From JAPULR01 sp965238215 (GTDB lineage: Bacteria; Chloroflexota; Dehalococcoidia; Lucifugimonadales; GCA-2712585): a stretch of 64,000 nucleotides of DNA. The position numbers were made by a program, and so were the translations under genes. Positions 1 to 10,110 of this stretch are shown here, in pieces. Numbering within the stretch: the stretch's first letter is position 1; every line of letters begins with the position of its first letter. The notes under the pieces are model-generated. The model saw nothing but the letters and a program-made list of their open reading frames with translations. It ran no database searches and had not been told where the DNA came from. The stretch spans positions 2,914,001-2,978,000 of the forward strand of contig OZ250180.1 in the NCBI GenBank assembly GCA_965238215.1, written 5' to 3'.

Positions 1-648
1 CCAACATCCAAAACGTGATGCTTCGCAACTGGTCGTCGTCCGCTATGAATGTGAGCATCCCCGTGAAGGCCCCGGCCGTTGCGTTTACCGCGATTCCGGC
101 AAGTATCAGCGTCGTTACCTCAGTCTGTCCGCGACTCCTAGCTACAAGGTAGACAACCGCCGTTGCGATGAGGCTGCTCAGGAATGCGCAAACCGTGATG
201 GCGCTCGTGCTGAATAAGCTAAAGCCTAGAACGATGGCGGCCACGGCTCCGACTGCCGCCCCACTGGAAACGCCGATGACGCCAGGCTCTGCCAGGGGGG
301 TTCCGAAACACGCCCTGCAGGGCAGCACCGGCGATTCCCAAGCCCCCGCCAACCAGGAATGCCAAGGACTACCCGGGGAAGGCGTATATTCCATAGGATT
401 GAGTCCGTGCGCGGCTCAAAGGGGATGCCGCTGTCAATTCCTACGTGGCTTAGGAATATAGAAATGGCCTGTGCGGGCGGAATCTCCACGGCGCCCATCC
501 CGATATTCGCGAATAAAGCCACGACGAATAGGGCCAGCATTATGGCCAGAAGCGAGGAGGAGGTGAGACGGCGGGCTTGCGCCAGCCGCCTTAGTTTCCT
601 CGTGAACGTCCGTGAGCCTGTGGACGCCATTGCTTCGCTGCGAGCCAC
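1..648 (-). pseudogene. Haem/iron ABC transporter permease (FecCD family), frameshifted and cut by the window edge
   Basis: Inner-membrane permease of the FecCD/BtuC family, which with the binding protein upstream would import haem or an iron chelate. The first residues from a GTG at 648 give a basic N-terminus, a membrane segment (LLAIMLALFVVALFANIG) and the family stretch RLPRVVLG. The frame then breaks twice. An extra base near 355-365 must be skipped to read AFLVGGGLGIAGAALQGVF, and an extra base in the G-run near 295-301 to read RNPLAEPGVIGVSSGAAVG, both hallmark family motifs. The remainder to base 1 stays open and runs off the window. The GTG overlaps the stop of the binding-protein gene by one base, so the two would be translationally coupled. 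Family assignment is firm. Whether the indels are biological or consensus errors cannot be told from one sequence. Confidence 0.85.
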
Positions 649-1918
649 TATTGGGTCGGGGCCAGGTCAGGATGGAATGCCCGCAGCAGGTCCATGAGCA
701 CATTACCCATGCGGGGACCGCCGCCGAAGTACTGGTCGTCGAAATCGAGAATGCATCCTTCGTCAGCAGCCTTAGTCTCCGCAACGCCGGGCATCGACAA
801 CAGTCCTTCGCGTCCTCCCACCGATTGCAATCCGGCAGAGAGGACGACGATGCAGTCGGGGTTGACAGCAGTTAGGGCCTCTGCGGTCAGCGGTACGAAG
901 GGAGAGTCCACGCCTGCTGCCGCTCCGCCGCCTATTGCGCCGCTGGCCTCAAACAATTCGTGGCTCAGGTGCTGACGTCCTATGAGGAACAGCGTGTCCA
1001 GGCCACGCATGTAGAGGAAGACCGCGGTTGGGCGTTGCTCCGCCTTAGCCGCCAACGCTTTGACTGCACTTACCTCAGCCTCCAACTCTACGGCAATGGC
1101 CTCTCCTTTGTCTGGCTCGCCGAGAGCCTCGGCTACTCCACGGATCTTTCTGGAAGCTCCGTCAAGGGTGGTCACTGCCTCGAGAACCACCACGGGCACG
1201 CCGGCGCTGCGAATCTGCTCGAGGACCTCCGGTGGCCCTGCGTTTTCGTTTCCTATGACAACGGTAGGCTCCATCTAAAGAACACACTCTGCGCTGAGCC
1301 TCCGCTGGTAGCCAATTTGCGGAAGTTGCGTAACCTCCGGGGGATAGGTGGCGCTGGTGTCAACGGCGACGACGTTCGCCCCGAGACCCAGGGCGAAGAC
1401 AACCTCCGTGATATCGCCGTTCATCACCACAATCCGGCTAATGTCTTCGACGACTATCTCATTTCCATGGACGTCCATGATGGTCGCCGGCAACGCCGGT
1501 CCCATCGGTTCCGGTGCCTCCGTGGGCTCTAGCGTAGGAGTGGGGTTGGGTTCCGGTGACGGCGTCGCCGTCGCCGTCGCTTCAGGAGTGACCGGCGTGG
1601 GGGCAGTAGTTGGAGCTGCCGTAGCAGTGGAGGCCGTCGCCGTTGTCATAGGAGTGGCAGGCGTAGGCATAGCAGTCGCAGTGGGAGCGGCACGTGCTGC
1701 GGTGGCGGGAGTGGGCGTAGCCGGAGGCGTCGCCGTGGGTGGAACGGGAGTAGGCACGGGTGTTGGAATATGCGTTGGAGCCACAGTGGGTGGAACGGCC
1801 GTCGCTATAGAGCGGGTGGCGTCGTCATTGGATCTGATCCGCAGGCTGTCAACCCAATAACCACAGCAAATATGGCTGCCAAAATGAGCCACCTGGCAAG
1901 CCGGTAATCTTCACCCAT
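648..1918 (-). pseudogene. Haem-binding lipoprotein (HmuT/BtuF-like), broken by a frameshift and an in-frame TAG
   Basis: Periplasmic-type substrate-binding protein for the adjacent FecCD permease. I place the start at 1918 because AAGGAGGAG lies upstream and the first residues form a lipoprotein signal ending VVIGLTACGS. That frame is lost near 1815-1830 and resumes one frame over in a long Pro/Thr/Ala-rich linker (about 100 residues). The globular domain follows, with VEDISRIVVMNGDITEVVFALGLG and IGYQRRLSAE, typical of HmuT. A TAG at 1275-1277 then interrupts the frame exactly where the family reads GVLxLxPxxVI; beyond it the same frame continues with EPTVVIGNENAGPPEVLEQI to the stop at 648. 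The long Pro/Thr tether suggests the protein reaches through a thick cell wall. HmuT rather than BtuF is favoured by the haem/iron genes around it. Confidence 0.85.
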
Positions 1919-2248
1919 GTTCACAACATTCTCCTCCTTCTTCGCCGTTGCATCTGCTTAGTTCGCAAGCGGGCGGGATGTGTAACATATGACATGGGTA
2001 AGTATAGACTAGTTTTCTAATATGGCTACACTATTTACCGGTTCGTCATTCGATATGAACGCAAAAGTGATGTCAACTACTTTGTCGACTTAATTGACCG
2101 AGCGTGGTTTTTGCGAAATTAACGGCAGTGGCGTACTTCCAACGTGTGACAATGCGATGTCTGCCTGATAGTTCATCAGCCACATCTCGTCTCTTTGTCG
2201 GCCCTTGAACTTCCTATTGGCTTTGAGGGAGCAAACATTGAGGCAGTA

Positions 2249-2277
2249 TTGACTAGCATTAAAAGTTATTGTACACA
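2249..2277 (+). promoter_or_regulatory. Possible promoter for the nitroreductase gene
   Basis: TTGACT at 2249-2254 and TACACA at 2272-2277 are separated by 17 bases in an AT-rich stretch about 90 bases before the nitroreductase start. The -35 is good and the -10 poor (3 of 6). The rest of the 1919-2367 divergent intergenic region shows no gene and no iron-box-like operator that I can defend. Confidence 0.3.
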
Positions 2278-2367
2278 TACCCGTGAATTTGGCTATACAT
2301 ATTTGATAGTTAGTCAGCCGACAACAAAATTCAACAAATGGACTTTCAGCACTACTAGGGGGCGACA

Positions 2368-2976
2368 ATGAAACTTGGCAGCAACAACGTGCGAATACCG
2401 GCTAGCTCTGTTGGCGTGTATGATGCCATTTACCGACGGCGCAGCGTTAAGCAGTTCACCAATGATCCTGTTCCCGGTGAAACACTAGAGCGACTGTTCT
2501 CAGCAGCTATCTGGGCTCCCAATCACAGGCTCACTGAACCTACGCGCTTCTTTGCGGTCAGAAAAGGCAGTCCGTTGAGGACGAAAATTGCAGACATCGT
2601 GTGGCAGGCAACATACGATGGTGTGGCCAGCCCGAATCCGGACAAGAAGCGACATTCTGCGGATGCGAAAAGGGACCGCGTCCTCAATGTCCCCGCAATA
2701 GTGTACGTCTACAGTCTTCAGGGGGAGAACAAACAAATAACGCTGGAAAACTACGCCACGTCTTGTTGCGCAGTCCAAAACATGGCCCTTGCCGTAGTGG
2801 CGGAAGGCCTCTATCTGGACTGGAGCACCGGAGGACTCACCACAATTCCAGGCCTGGCCCAAATTCTTGGCGCGATGGAAGTCTGGACAATGGTGGGAGT
2901 GCTTTTTCTTGGTAAAGCCGCTTCAGTTCCGCACACCTGGCGAACTCCCCATTCAGAAGTAGTCAAATGGTTGTAG
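2368..2976 (+). CDS. Nitroreductase family FMN oxidoreductase
   Basis: Soluble FMN-dependent NAD(P)H oxidoreductase, 202 residues, the usual family length. The N-terminus carries the FMN-phosphate signature AIYRRRSVKQFTNDPVP, followed by APNHRLTEPTRFFAV. The C-terminal half has the second conserved block with LENYATSCCAVQNMALAVVAEGLYLDWSTG. The start is supported by GGGGGCGAC just upstream. It opens a run of plus-strand genes concerned with haem and iron, so reductive release of iron or reduction of a quinone/flavin is plausible, but the family is too broad to name a substrate. The gene is intact, unlike several neighbours. Confidence 0.85.
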   Translation: MKLGSNNVRIPASSVGVYDAIYRRRSVKQFTNDPVPGETLERLFSAAIWAPNHRLTEPTRFFAVRKGSPLRTKIADIVWQATYDGVASPNPDKKRHSADAKRDRVLNVPAIVYVYSLQGENKQITLENYATSCCAVQNMALAVVAEGLYLDWSTGGLTTIPGLAQILGAMEVWTMVGVLFLGKAASVPHTWRTPHSEVVKWL

Positions 2977-3056
2977 TTGTCTTGACCTGCCCTCGTTCAC
3001 AACTGATTGAAAAGAGAAATCAGCCATTAGAGGCTTCAAGATAGAAGGAGCAGTTC

Positions 3057-3412
3057 ATGTTTGTGTCTACGAACAGGATTAGAACTAAGAAGGGGCTTGG
3101 TGACCGTTTGGAAGAACGCTTCGCTGAACTCCGCGGCATCGATGATCAACCTGATTTTCTTGGCTTCGAGCTATGGAAGAATTAGAGTCTGACCACGACC
3201 ACGACGAATTCCTCGTTGTGACCCACTGGGAATCCAAGTCGGATTTCCACCGATGGACTAGCAGCGACGTCTTCAAACAGTCACACTCCGGCCCCCGCCT
3301 CGATTCTATTGCAGGCCATTCGGAATTCGAAGGGTTCGAAGTTCGTCTCTTGTCCCTCCCTCCTGAAGAACAAGGATTGCCAATCCCGAACAAAGCATTC
3401 AGTTTGTTGTAG
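3057..3412 (+). pseudogene. HmoA/IsdG-like haem-degrading monooxygenase (ABM fold), frameshifted
   Basis: Small antibiotic-biosynthesis-monooxygenase (ABM) domain protein of the HmoA type. It starts at ATG 3057 behind AAGGAG. Residues MFVSTNRIRTKKGLGDRLEE through FLGFELWK give the first beta-alpha unit. A single-base loss near 3172-3182 then moves the frame, which resumes as LESDHDHDEFLVVTHWES and SDFHRWTSSDVFKQSHSGPR, the typical second half. In iron loci these proteins open haem to release iron, which fits the haem transporter on one side and the imelysin on the other. Without the frameshift the product would be about 118 residues. The function as a haem oxygenase is inferred from family and context. 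Confidence 0.75.
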
Positions 3413-3469
3413 GTCAACCAAAGAATCATCAGATTTAGCGCCCATGAAGTAAAAATAGGAGGAAAGAAC

Positions 3470-4636
3470 ATGTTCAGGAAGTCGCTTATACTGCTGCTGC
3501 CGTTGCTCTTGCTGGTAGCTTGTGCTACGGATGATGAGGAGGCTACCGACTCCGTTCTTGATGAAGGATTGAAAGATGCCATTGTGGAGAACTACGCCGC
3601 CGGCGCCCATGCATCCTACGTCAAGAGCCTGAATTCGGCCCAGACCTTGGATTTTGCCATAGACAGATTTCTGGCTGCTCCGTCGCAGGCCCGTCTTGAT
3701 GCGGCCAAGCACGCTTGGCTTCGGGCCCGGGATGATTACGGCGTAACCGAAATCTACCGTTTCTACGAAGGACCCATTGACAATGAAGAGAATGGCCCTG
3801 AGGGGCTCATCAACGCGTGGCCTTTGGACGAGTCCTACATCGACTACGTGGAGGGGAACGCCCAGGCCGGCATCATTAACAACCCGGAAATGTTCCCCGT
3901 CATCGACCCTTCGCTTCTGGTTTCTCTCAACGAGGAAGGCGGCGAGGAGAACGTCTCCACCGGCTGGCATGCCATTGAGTTTCTGCTCTGGGGACAGGAC
4001 CTGAACGCCGACGGGCCGGGATATAGGCCCATCGAGGACTACACCACCAACCCCAACGCCGGTCGGCGCGCAACCTATCTTGCCGTGGCGTCGGATCTCC
4101 TTCTCTTCCACCTTCGGCAGATGGTGGACGCCTGGGCGCCGGGCGCAAACAACTACCGGGCTCAGTTCGTCGGCAAGAATGCAGACGACGCTCTGCAAGA
4201 CATCATCACCGGCATAGGCGAGATGAGCCGCGGCGAGCTTGCAGGCGAGCGCATGACCGTTGCCTACGAAGAACGCTCCCAGGAGGACGAGCACTCCTGC
4301 TTCGCCGACAATACCACGGCGGACATAGTAGCCAACGCCTTGGGTGTCCAACGGGTGTACCTGGGTGAGTACGGCGCCGTCTCAGGCCCTGGCATAAGAG
4401 ATCTCATCGCAATGAAGGATGAGTCCTTGGCCGACAATCTGGCGGCAGAGATAAACCTCTCCGTCACCCGCGCCCGCGCCATTCCCTCCCCCTTCGACGA
4501 CCATCTGCGAGATGGCGTGTCCGACGCCTCCTATGGACGGCAAAGGGTGCTGGAAACCATTGAGGCCCTTGAGTCCCAAACCGATACCATAGTCAACGCC
4601 GCCCAGAAGGTGGGCATTACCATCAGCGTGAGCTAG
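3470..4636 (+). CDS. Imelysin-family iron-regulated lipoprotein (IrpA-like)
   Basis: Exported lipoprotein, 388 residues, start behind AGGAGG. The signal peptide ends LLLLLVACAT (lipobox cysteine). The mature part has the imelysin signature GWHAIEFLLWGQD (GxHxxE) at roughly residues 163-175, plus the paired all-helical repeats of the family, with RDLIAMKDESLADNL near the C-terminus. Imelysins (peptidase M75 fold, probably not active peptidases) are iron-regulated surface proteins that travel with a DUF1111 di-haem protein, a second imelysin and an HTTM protein; all three follow here in order on the same strand. This member is intact, so it may still act while its partners are disrupted. Confidence 0.9.
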   Translation: MFRKSLILLLPLLLLVACATDDEEATDSVLDEGLKDAIVENYAAGAHASYVKSLNSAQTLDFAIDRFLAAPSQARLDAAKHAWLRARDDYGVTEIYRFYEGPIDNEENGPEGLINAWPLDESYIDYVEGNAQAGIINNPEMFPVIDPSLLVSLNEEGGEENVSTGWHAIEFLLWGQDLNADGPGYRPIEDYTTNPNAGRRATYLAVASDLLLFHLRQMVDAWAPGANNYRAQFVGKNADDALQDIITGIGEMSRGELAGERMTVAYEERSQEDEHSCFADNTTADIVANALGVQRVYLGEYGAVSGPGIRDLIAMKDESLADNLAAEINLSVTRARAIPSPFDDHLRDGVSDASYGRQRVLETIEALESQTDTIVNAAQKVGITISVS

Positions 4637-4672
4637 GATGCCCGCGTGCACCTTCAAACTCGCGGAGATGCC

Positions 4673-6064
4673 ATGGCGACCCCGCTTGCAGGAATTCTCC
4701 TACTAGCGGTCGCCATAGTGGCAGTTACCGCCTGCAGAGACGAGGATGACGTGGACCTGAGCCACGTATATGATCCACTGTTGGGTGGGGAGACCACCGC
4801 GTTTAGCGACGGCGACAACGCCTTTGAGCTGTCCGCCCGCAACCTGCCCAACGACATCAGGCGTATCTTCGAGGTTGGCGATAGCTTTTTTAATCAGAAT
4901 TGGGTCACGGCGCCTGCCAGTACGGAAGCCCGGGACGGCCTTGGCCCCACCCACAACGCCCTCTCTTGCTCCTCCTGTCACAGCCACGACGGTTGAGGAA
5001 AGCCACCCGACCATCCGGATGACCCGGAACGCGGGTTGCTCCTTCGCCTGAGCGTCCCTAGCAGGGATGGCCCCAAAGACGAACCCCGGTACGGGGGACA
5101 GCTTCAGGATAGGGCTATCATTGGAGTGCCAGTGGAAGGCCGTATCGTTATCGACTACGTTGAGATGCCGGGCGTATATCCGGACGGCACGCCCTTCAGC
5201 CTTCGCCAGCCTGTCTACAGGATAGAAGGCCTTGCCTTCGGCGCCCTGCATCCCGACGTAATGATCTCCCCTCGGGTTGCGCCCGCTACCATAGGCATGG
5301 GCTTGCTAGAGGCCATACCGGAGACAAATATCCTGGCCCTTTCAGACCCTGATGACGCCAACAGCGACGGAGTCTCCGGGCGTTCTAATTACGTTCAGGA
5401 CATCAAGACTGGCCAGTTGGCCCTTGGCCGCTTTGGCTGGAAGGCCAACCAACCCACGGTAGAGCAGCAAGCCGCGTCCGCTTTCTTGGGGGATATCGGC
5501 ATCACGTCGAGCTACTTCCCCAACGAGAATTGCCCGACAGGCCAGGAAGCGTGCCGCCAGGCTCCTGACGGCGGAACGCCGGAGGTGCCCGACGAGCGTC
5601 TAGAAAAGGTGACCATCTACATACAGACGGTGGCAGTGCCGGCCATGCGAGACGTTGATGACGAGCAGGTTCAGCAGGGGGCCCGATTGTTCGTCCGGAC
5701 CCAATGCGCCGCGTGCCACACACCGAGACACAAAACCGCAGACACTCACCCTTTGGAACCACTGCGGAACCAAGTCATCTTTCCCTACACGGACCTGCTT
5801 CTGCACGACATGGGCGACGGACTCGCCGACCACCGACCGGACGGACAGGCGTCCGGCACGGAGTGGCGCACGCCGCCCTTATGGGGCATAGGTCTAGTCG
5901 AAACAGTCAACGGTCACACCATGTTCCTCCACGACGGACGCGCCCGCGGCCTAGAGGAGGCTATACTTTGGCACGGAGGCGAGGCCGAAGAATCGCGCCA
6001 GCAGTTCATGGCCTTGACTGAGGACGAGAGAAATGCACTAATCCGGTTCTTGGGGTCAATTTAG
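4673..6064 (+). pseudogene. Di-haem oxidoreductase (DUF1111/COG3488) with an in-frame TGA
   Basis: Lipoprotein-anchored di-haem cytochrome of the MauG-like DUF1111 family, regular partner of IrpA imelysins. The ATG at 4673 has GGAG seven bases upstream and gives the signal ILLLAVAIVAVTAC. The first haem motif CSSCH (near 4968) is followed by HDG, then TGA at 4994-4996, then GKPPDHP in the same frame, where relatives read HDGRGKPP. A C-to-T change of CGA would explain it. The remaining 356 codons are open and well conserved: RFGWKANQPTVEQQAASAF, the second haem motif CAACH (near 5705), LLLHDMGDGLADHRPDG and FLHDGRARGLEEAILWHGGE. Either the gene is dead, or low-level readthrough makes full-length protein. 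The stop truncates the protein right after haem 1. Confidence 0.88.
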
Positions 6065-6078
6065 GGGGTCACCATAAT

Positions 6079-7203
6079 TTGAAGCTCGCTCTCGCCATAT
6101 GCGCATCGGCGCCGGTAGTGTTCCTGCTCTTCCTGACAGGGTGCGGCTCGAGCAGTGGACCATCGGATCGGGAAGTCCTGATAAGCTTGACGGACGAAGT
6201 CATCGTCCCCGCCTACCAAGAGCTAGGGCGAGAGACAGCCTCCCTGAATCAGGCCGTCAATACGCTGTGCGGCGCGCCCAACGCTGCATCGTTGGACACA
6301 GCACGACAATCCTGGCGTGCGGCGCGCGGGGCTTGGATGCGTTCGGAAGCGATGTGGTTCGGTCCAGTACTGGATCGTCGTTCCACCAGCCTGCTTGACT
6401 GGTCGCCAACTGATACGTCTGGAATAGACAGGCTGCTGGCTGAAGGATCCCCCACCACGGCGGAGGAAGTTCGCAACGTTCTTGGGTCCAACCGTCGCGG
6501 TTTTGGCGCAATAGGGTATCTGCTCTTCCGTAATGACGATCTGGCAGACCCCAGCCGGGCCGTCTCCGTCTGCCCCTACCTGGTTGCGTTGGCGGCGGTG
6601 GCTCACGAAGAGACCGGCGCCATCTTAAACGAATGGGCGGAGGTGCCAGAAGGTCGGCCCGCCTATAGGGACTATTTCATCGACCGGGCCAGTTCGTCCA
6701 TGCTTCCCACCGCTGCCGTGGGGGACGTCGTTCGGACCGTATACTTTCTCATTCGGGACATCGTCGACGTGCGCTTGGCGTCGGCCATGGGACTCAGGCA
6801 AGATCCCGCCGACCCTTCTGCCATCCCCGGTACGTCGGCGGACAACGGCCTCAATGACATCGGCCACGAGTTGATGGGAATGCGAACAGTGTACGAAGGT
6901 CCCGGAGACGAAGGGCTGGGCATAGGCGACCTGGTGTCGCAGCTTTCGGAAGATACCGACGCCCGCCTGCGGAATGAGTTCGACGCCGCAACGGGGGCAA
7001 TAGAATCCGTCAGCGGCCCGTTCCGCTTCTCCGCTGTCCAGCGGACCCCCCAAGTGGAAACCCTCTACGAGCGCCTGCTTGACGTGCAGCGCACCATTGC
7101 AACGGAGGTCGTCAGCCTGTTGGGTGTCCATCGGTTTCACAGATACGGACGGCGACAGTCTGCGGTAGAGTTGGCCAGCGGCTTTTATTCCTTCCGTGAC
7201 TAG
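6079..7203 (+). CDS. Second imelysin-family lipoprotein (COG3489-like)
   Basis: Predicted exported lipoprotein of 374 residues. The start is a TTG at 6079, chosen because AGGGGG lies nine bases upstream and it produces a clean signal MKLALAICASAPVVFLLFLTGCGS. The mature protein is helical, with the imelysin N-lobe (SWRAARGAWMRSEAMWFGP) and GFGAIGYLLFRNDD in place of the classic GxHxxE motif, so the metal site differs from the first imelysin. It begins 14 bases after the DUF1111 gene and is followed at once by the HTTM gene, reproducing the known irpA-type operon. Intact. Confidence 0.8.
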   Translation: MKLALAICASAPVVFLLFLTGCGSSSGPSDREVLISLTDEVIVPAYQELGRETASLNQAVNTLCGAPNAASLDTARQSWRAARGAWMRSEAMWFGPVLDRRSTSLLDWSPTDTSGIDRLLAEGSPTTAEEVRNVLGSNRRGFGAIGYLLFRNDDLADPSRAVSVCPYLVALAAVAHEETGAILNEWAEVPEGRPAYRDYFIDRASSSMLPTAAVGDVVRTVYFLIRDIVDVRLASAMGLRQDPADPSAIPGTSADNGLNDIGHELMGMRTVYEGPGDEGLGIGDLVSQLSEDTDARLRNEFDAATGAIESVSGPFRFSAVQRTPQVETLYERLLDVQRTIATEVVSLLGVHRFHRYGRRQSAVELASGFYSFRD

Positions 7204-7230
7204 AACTGCGCAAAGAGTGATCGCTCACCG

Positions 7231-8618
7231 GTGGAAGAGCAGGTGCTCCCAACTTGCAAGCGCCTGACTTGCGCCGGTTCAAGACCGGTATCCTCGGCAT
7301 CTCTTGCCGCCTTCCGAATCGCCTTTGGGACTCTGGGAGTCGTGGCGACCATCCGCTTCGTGGCCATGGGCTGGGTTTCGGAGCTATACATCGAACCGGC
7401 CCACCACTTCACCTACTACGGCTTCGGATGGGTTCAACCCTGGCCCGGTTGGGGTATGTATCTGCACTTTGCGTGATGGGCCTGGCAAGCTTGGGTGTGG
7501 CACTCGGGTATCGTTACCGACTGTGCATCATTGCGTTCTTCCTCCTCTTTACCTATGTGGAACTCATAGACCGGACTACTTACCTGAACCATTACTATTT
7601 CGTCAGCCTGGTCAGCTTCCTCATGATCTTCCTGCCCCTCAATCGGACGGCATCCATCGATGCTTGGAGGTCGTCACAAGAAAGCAAGGCTCCAACCACG
7701 CCGCTGGCGGCCGTGTGGATTCTGAGAGCTCAGATTGGCTTGGTGTACCTGTTTGCCGGCGTCGCCAAGGTCAACACTGACTGGCTGCTTCACGCCGAAC
7801 CGCTGAGAATCTGGCTCTTCAACAACACGGACACCCCGATCTTCGGGCCGTTTCTGAGGGAAGCCTGGGCGCCCTACGCCATGAGTTGGGCGGGCGCCTG
7901 CTTCGATCTGACCATCGTCGGCTGGCTGCTGTGGAAGAGGACTCGGCCCTACGCCTACGTTGTACTGGTGACGTTCCACCTGATGACGGCCCTGTTCTTC
8001 CCGTCCATAGGCATGTTCCCCTGGATAATGATCGGTGCAACGCTTATATTCTTCGACCCGGACTGGCCCCAACGTCTCCTGCGGCGATTCAAACGTCCGT
8101 CGAACCCAATGCCAGAACCCGTCGCCGCCCCATCTCTTCCTGCTGGAGCCAAAGCTCTATCATGGCCTGTCCGGACAGCCCTAATCTTGGGTGCCGTCTT
8201 CCTTGCCGTTCAGATTCTCATCCCACTCAGGCATGTGGGGTATTCAGGTAACGTACGTTGGACGGAGGAGGGTTATCTATTCTCTTGGCGGGTGTTGGTA
8301 ACTGAGAAGACCGGCTTGGTGAAGTTCCGAGTTTCCAGCTCAAAATTCCAAGGCGAGCGGCTAGTTTACCCCGAACAGCATCTGACGCCCTTACAAGTTG
8401 AGCGAATGGCGTATCAACCGGACATGATCCTGGCTGTCGCTCATATTATTCGAGAAGATTTCATCGTCCGTGGGCATCAAGAGGTTGAAGTCCGAGCCGA
8501 TGCTTTTGTTACGTACAACGGCCGCCCCGCCACCCGTCTGATTGATCCGAACGTAAATCTTGCCCGCGTCAACGCCGGATTAGGCCCCAAGCCCTGGATT
8601 CTAAAAGCGCCAACGTAG
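7231..8618 (+). pseudogene. HTTM-domain membrane protein (vitamin K-dependent carboxylase-like), frameshifted
   Basis: Multi-pass membrane protein of the HTTM family, the last member of the imelysin operon. Residues SLAAFRIAFGTLGVVATIRF and YYGFGWVQPWPGWGMYLHFA come from the first frame. One base is missing near 7474, and the second frame takes over with VMGLASLGVALGYRYRL, LIDRTTYLNHYYFVSL, LRAQIGLVYLFAGVAKVN (the most conserved HTTM block) and WLLHAEPLRIWL. It ends with a soluble C-terminal region with SWRVLVTEKTG. About eight membrane helices are visible. HTTM proteins resemble gamma-glutamyl carboxylase, but the substrate in these operons is unknown. GTG start assumed; the ribosome site is weak. 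Confidence 0.8.
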
Positions 8619-8640
8619 CAACTCAGAAAGGAGGGCAAAC

Positions 8641-9351
8641 ATGAACAGCCCAAAAGACCATAACGCGCCGTTGTCCCATCCGGGGAAGGAGGATGTGTTG
8701 ACCGATATGGCCGCCCGCAGAGCTGGACTGCTGCTGATTCTGACAGCGGCGGCTTCCCTCTTGATGGTTCTCGCCCGGGTGATTGCTGACGCGGACCAGC
8801 CGACACTTGCAGAGACGTTGAGAGCCATCGCCGAAAACAGGGCCATGTACGCTACCAGCGCAGCGGCTCGAATCGCATCGGGCATTGCGTTGATTTCCGC
8901 TGCATTGTTCCTGCTGAGGACGTGGATACTTCGCCTGCGGCTGGCAACCCCAGTGGTTCCGCACCTATTGGGCGTATCCGGCGCCGTAACCGCCTTCTCT
9001 GGAGTCTGCGCCCTTGTTCTCGCCTATTCCGCGTCTGCAGGCCCCGACGTGACCGTCTCCGGCTCCATTGAGACGATAAACGTTCTGCGATGGCTTATGG
9101 GGAAGATAGGCTTTGCTGTGGCAGGGATGGCTCTTCTCGTGGCGGCGCGGTACCAGTGGAAGATTGGAGGAACCCTCCGGAAAATTGCCCCGGCGTCGGC
9201 GGTAATCGGCCTGGTCATGCAGTTCGTCTGGATAGACGCGGTAACGATTATGCACCCCTTGATGGGCGTCGCCTTCATGGGGTGGTTGCTGGTAGTCGGC
9301 GCGATGCTTGCAACGGGCAGGACGGAACGCCACTTTCACTCCAATTCGTAG
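8641..9351 (+). CDS. DUF4386-like six-helix membrane protein
   Basis: 236 residues, start behind AAAGGAGGG. It is hydrophobic, with about six membrane helices: AGLLLILTAAASLLMVLARV, IASGIALISAALFLLRTW, AVTAFSGVCALVLAYSAS, a helix around IGFAVAGMALLVAARY, then VIGLVMQFVWID and VAFMGWLLVVGAMLA. The pattern ARRAGLLLIL at the start and the spacing of the helices resemble DUF4386/DUF998 proteins, whose function is unknown. It is 22 bases behind the HTTM gene and so possibly in the same transcript. Family call is tentative. Confidence 0.6.
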   Translation: MNSPKDHNAPLSHPGKEDVLTDMAARRAGLLLILTAAASLLMVLARVIADADQPTLAETLRAIAENRAMYATSAAARIASGIALISAALFLLRTWILRLRLATPVVPHLLGVSGAVTAFSGVCALVLAYSASAGPDVTVSGSIETINVLRWLMGKIGFAVAGMALLVAARYQWKIGGTLRKIAPASAVIGLVMQFVWIDAVTIMHPLMGVAFMGWLLVVGAMLATGRTERHFHSNS

Positions 9352-9570
9352 ACGCCCTTCGCCTGATGTTTGCACTAATTGCAATGTTAGGCTTGTAATA
9401 CTTCTGAGCGGATCAACCAGCTCTGGGGCCTATGTCACATAGGGAAAGAGTCTCCAATCCGACTGTCGCGCGTGTGGTCCAAAAAATTCAAGTAAAATGA
9501 TCGGAATTGCATGTGTTGGCTACGCCTCGCCAGATGTCATCCACAAATACACGCTCTCTATATCCATATC

Positions 9571-9667
9571 TCCCAGCGAAAAGTTGGCAGTATAGGACGC
9601 TTTGGCCCACCATCCCACGCCTGATCCCATCGTGGACTCGAACTCGTTAATTCGTACAATATAGGCG
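9571..9667. repeat. Left-arm repeat copy 1, core GGCCCACCA, with a flank repeated at 22.5 kb
   Basis: The segment 9571-9613 (CCCAGCGAAAAGTTGGC ... GGCCCACCA) matches 11614-11656 at about 78 percent and 32421-32465 less closely. The bases that follow (CACGCCT ... ACTCGAACTCG ... ATTCGTACAA, to 9667) recur at 22491-22543. No gene is apparent between 9352 and 9867 apart from this repeat. Confidence 0.6.
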
Positions 9668-9867
9668 ACATCTGGCTCTTTTCCTGCTTGTAGATAGCAT
9701 GAATGTTGTGATCGGACAAAAAGACTCGAAGCATAGCCAGTTATGGAAGAATTTCTCCAGGAGATCCGCATCTCCTTGGCTCTTTCTCCTCCCTCAAGTG
9801 ATGCTCCTATAGACGTCAAATCGGAGCCGTGGGCAGGTGTAACGTTTCAGGCAACGGATGACATCGG

Positions 9868-10110
9868 GCCTGGTCCATCCTCATTCCCCCGTTCTCCTTC
9901 CGCCACCGATAGAAGGTCTGCTGAGTTACTCCAATACTCCGAGATGCCTCCGAGACCGTACTACCCTCCGCTGTCAACACCTCCGCTTCCCTCAGTTTGG
10001 TGATCGCCTGTTCCGAAGTGTGTTTCCTCTTGGCCATCTATACCCCCTTCCTTTTGTCCAAGACTAACATTTCTCTTGGACCAGCTTTGGGGGGTCAGGA
10101 TCATCCACGC
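9868..10110 (-). mobile_element. IS3-family remnant: left end and truncated orfA
   Basis: Reading the minus strand, a terminal sequence with TGACCCCCCAAAGCTGG near 10095 leads, after GGAAGGGGG, into ATG at 10037. From there MAKRKHTSEQAITKLREAEV and SEASRSIGVTQQTFYRWRKE give the helix-turn-helix of an IS3-family OrfA. Homology stops at GGMRMDQA near 9868. OrfB is absent, so this is an inactive fragment. It lies just upstream of the dehalogenase-like gene. Confidence 0.8.

Noticed and set aside
1348..1860. Long plus-strand Val/Gly/Ala-rich frame
   Set aside because: It is the antisense of the Pro/Thr-rich linker of the haem-binding protein.
2090..2368. Minus-strand frame upstream of the nitroreductase
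   Set aside because: No ribosome site, odd composition, and it covers the likely promoter.
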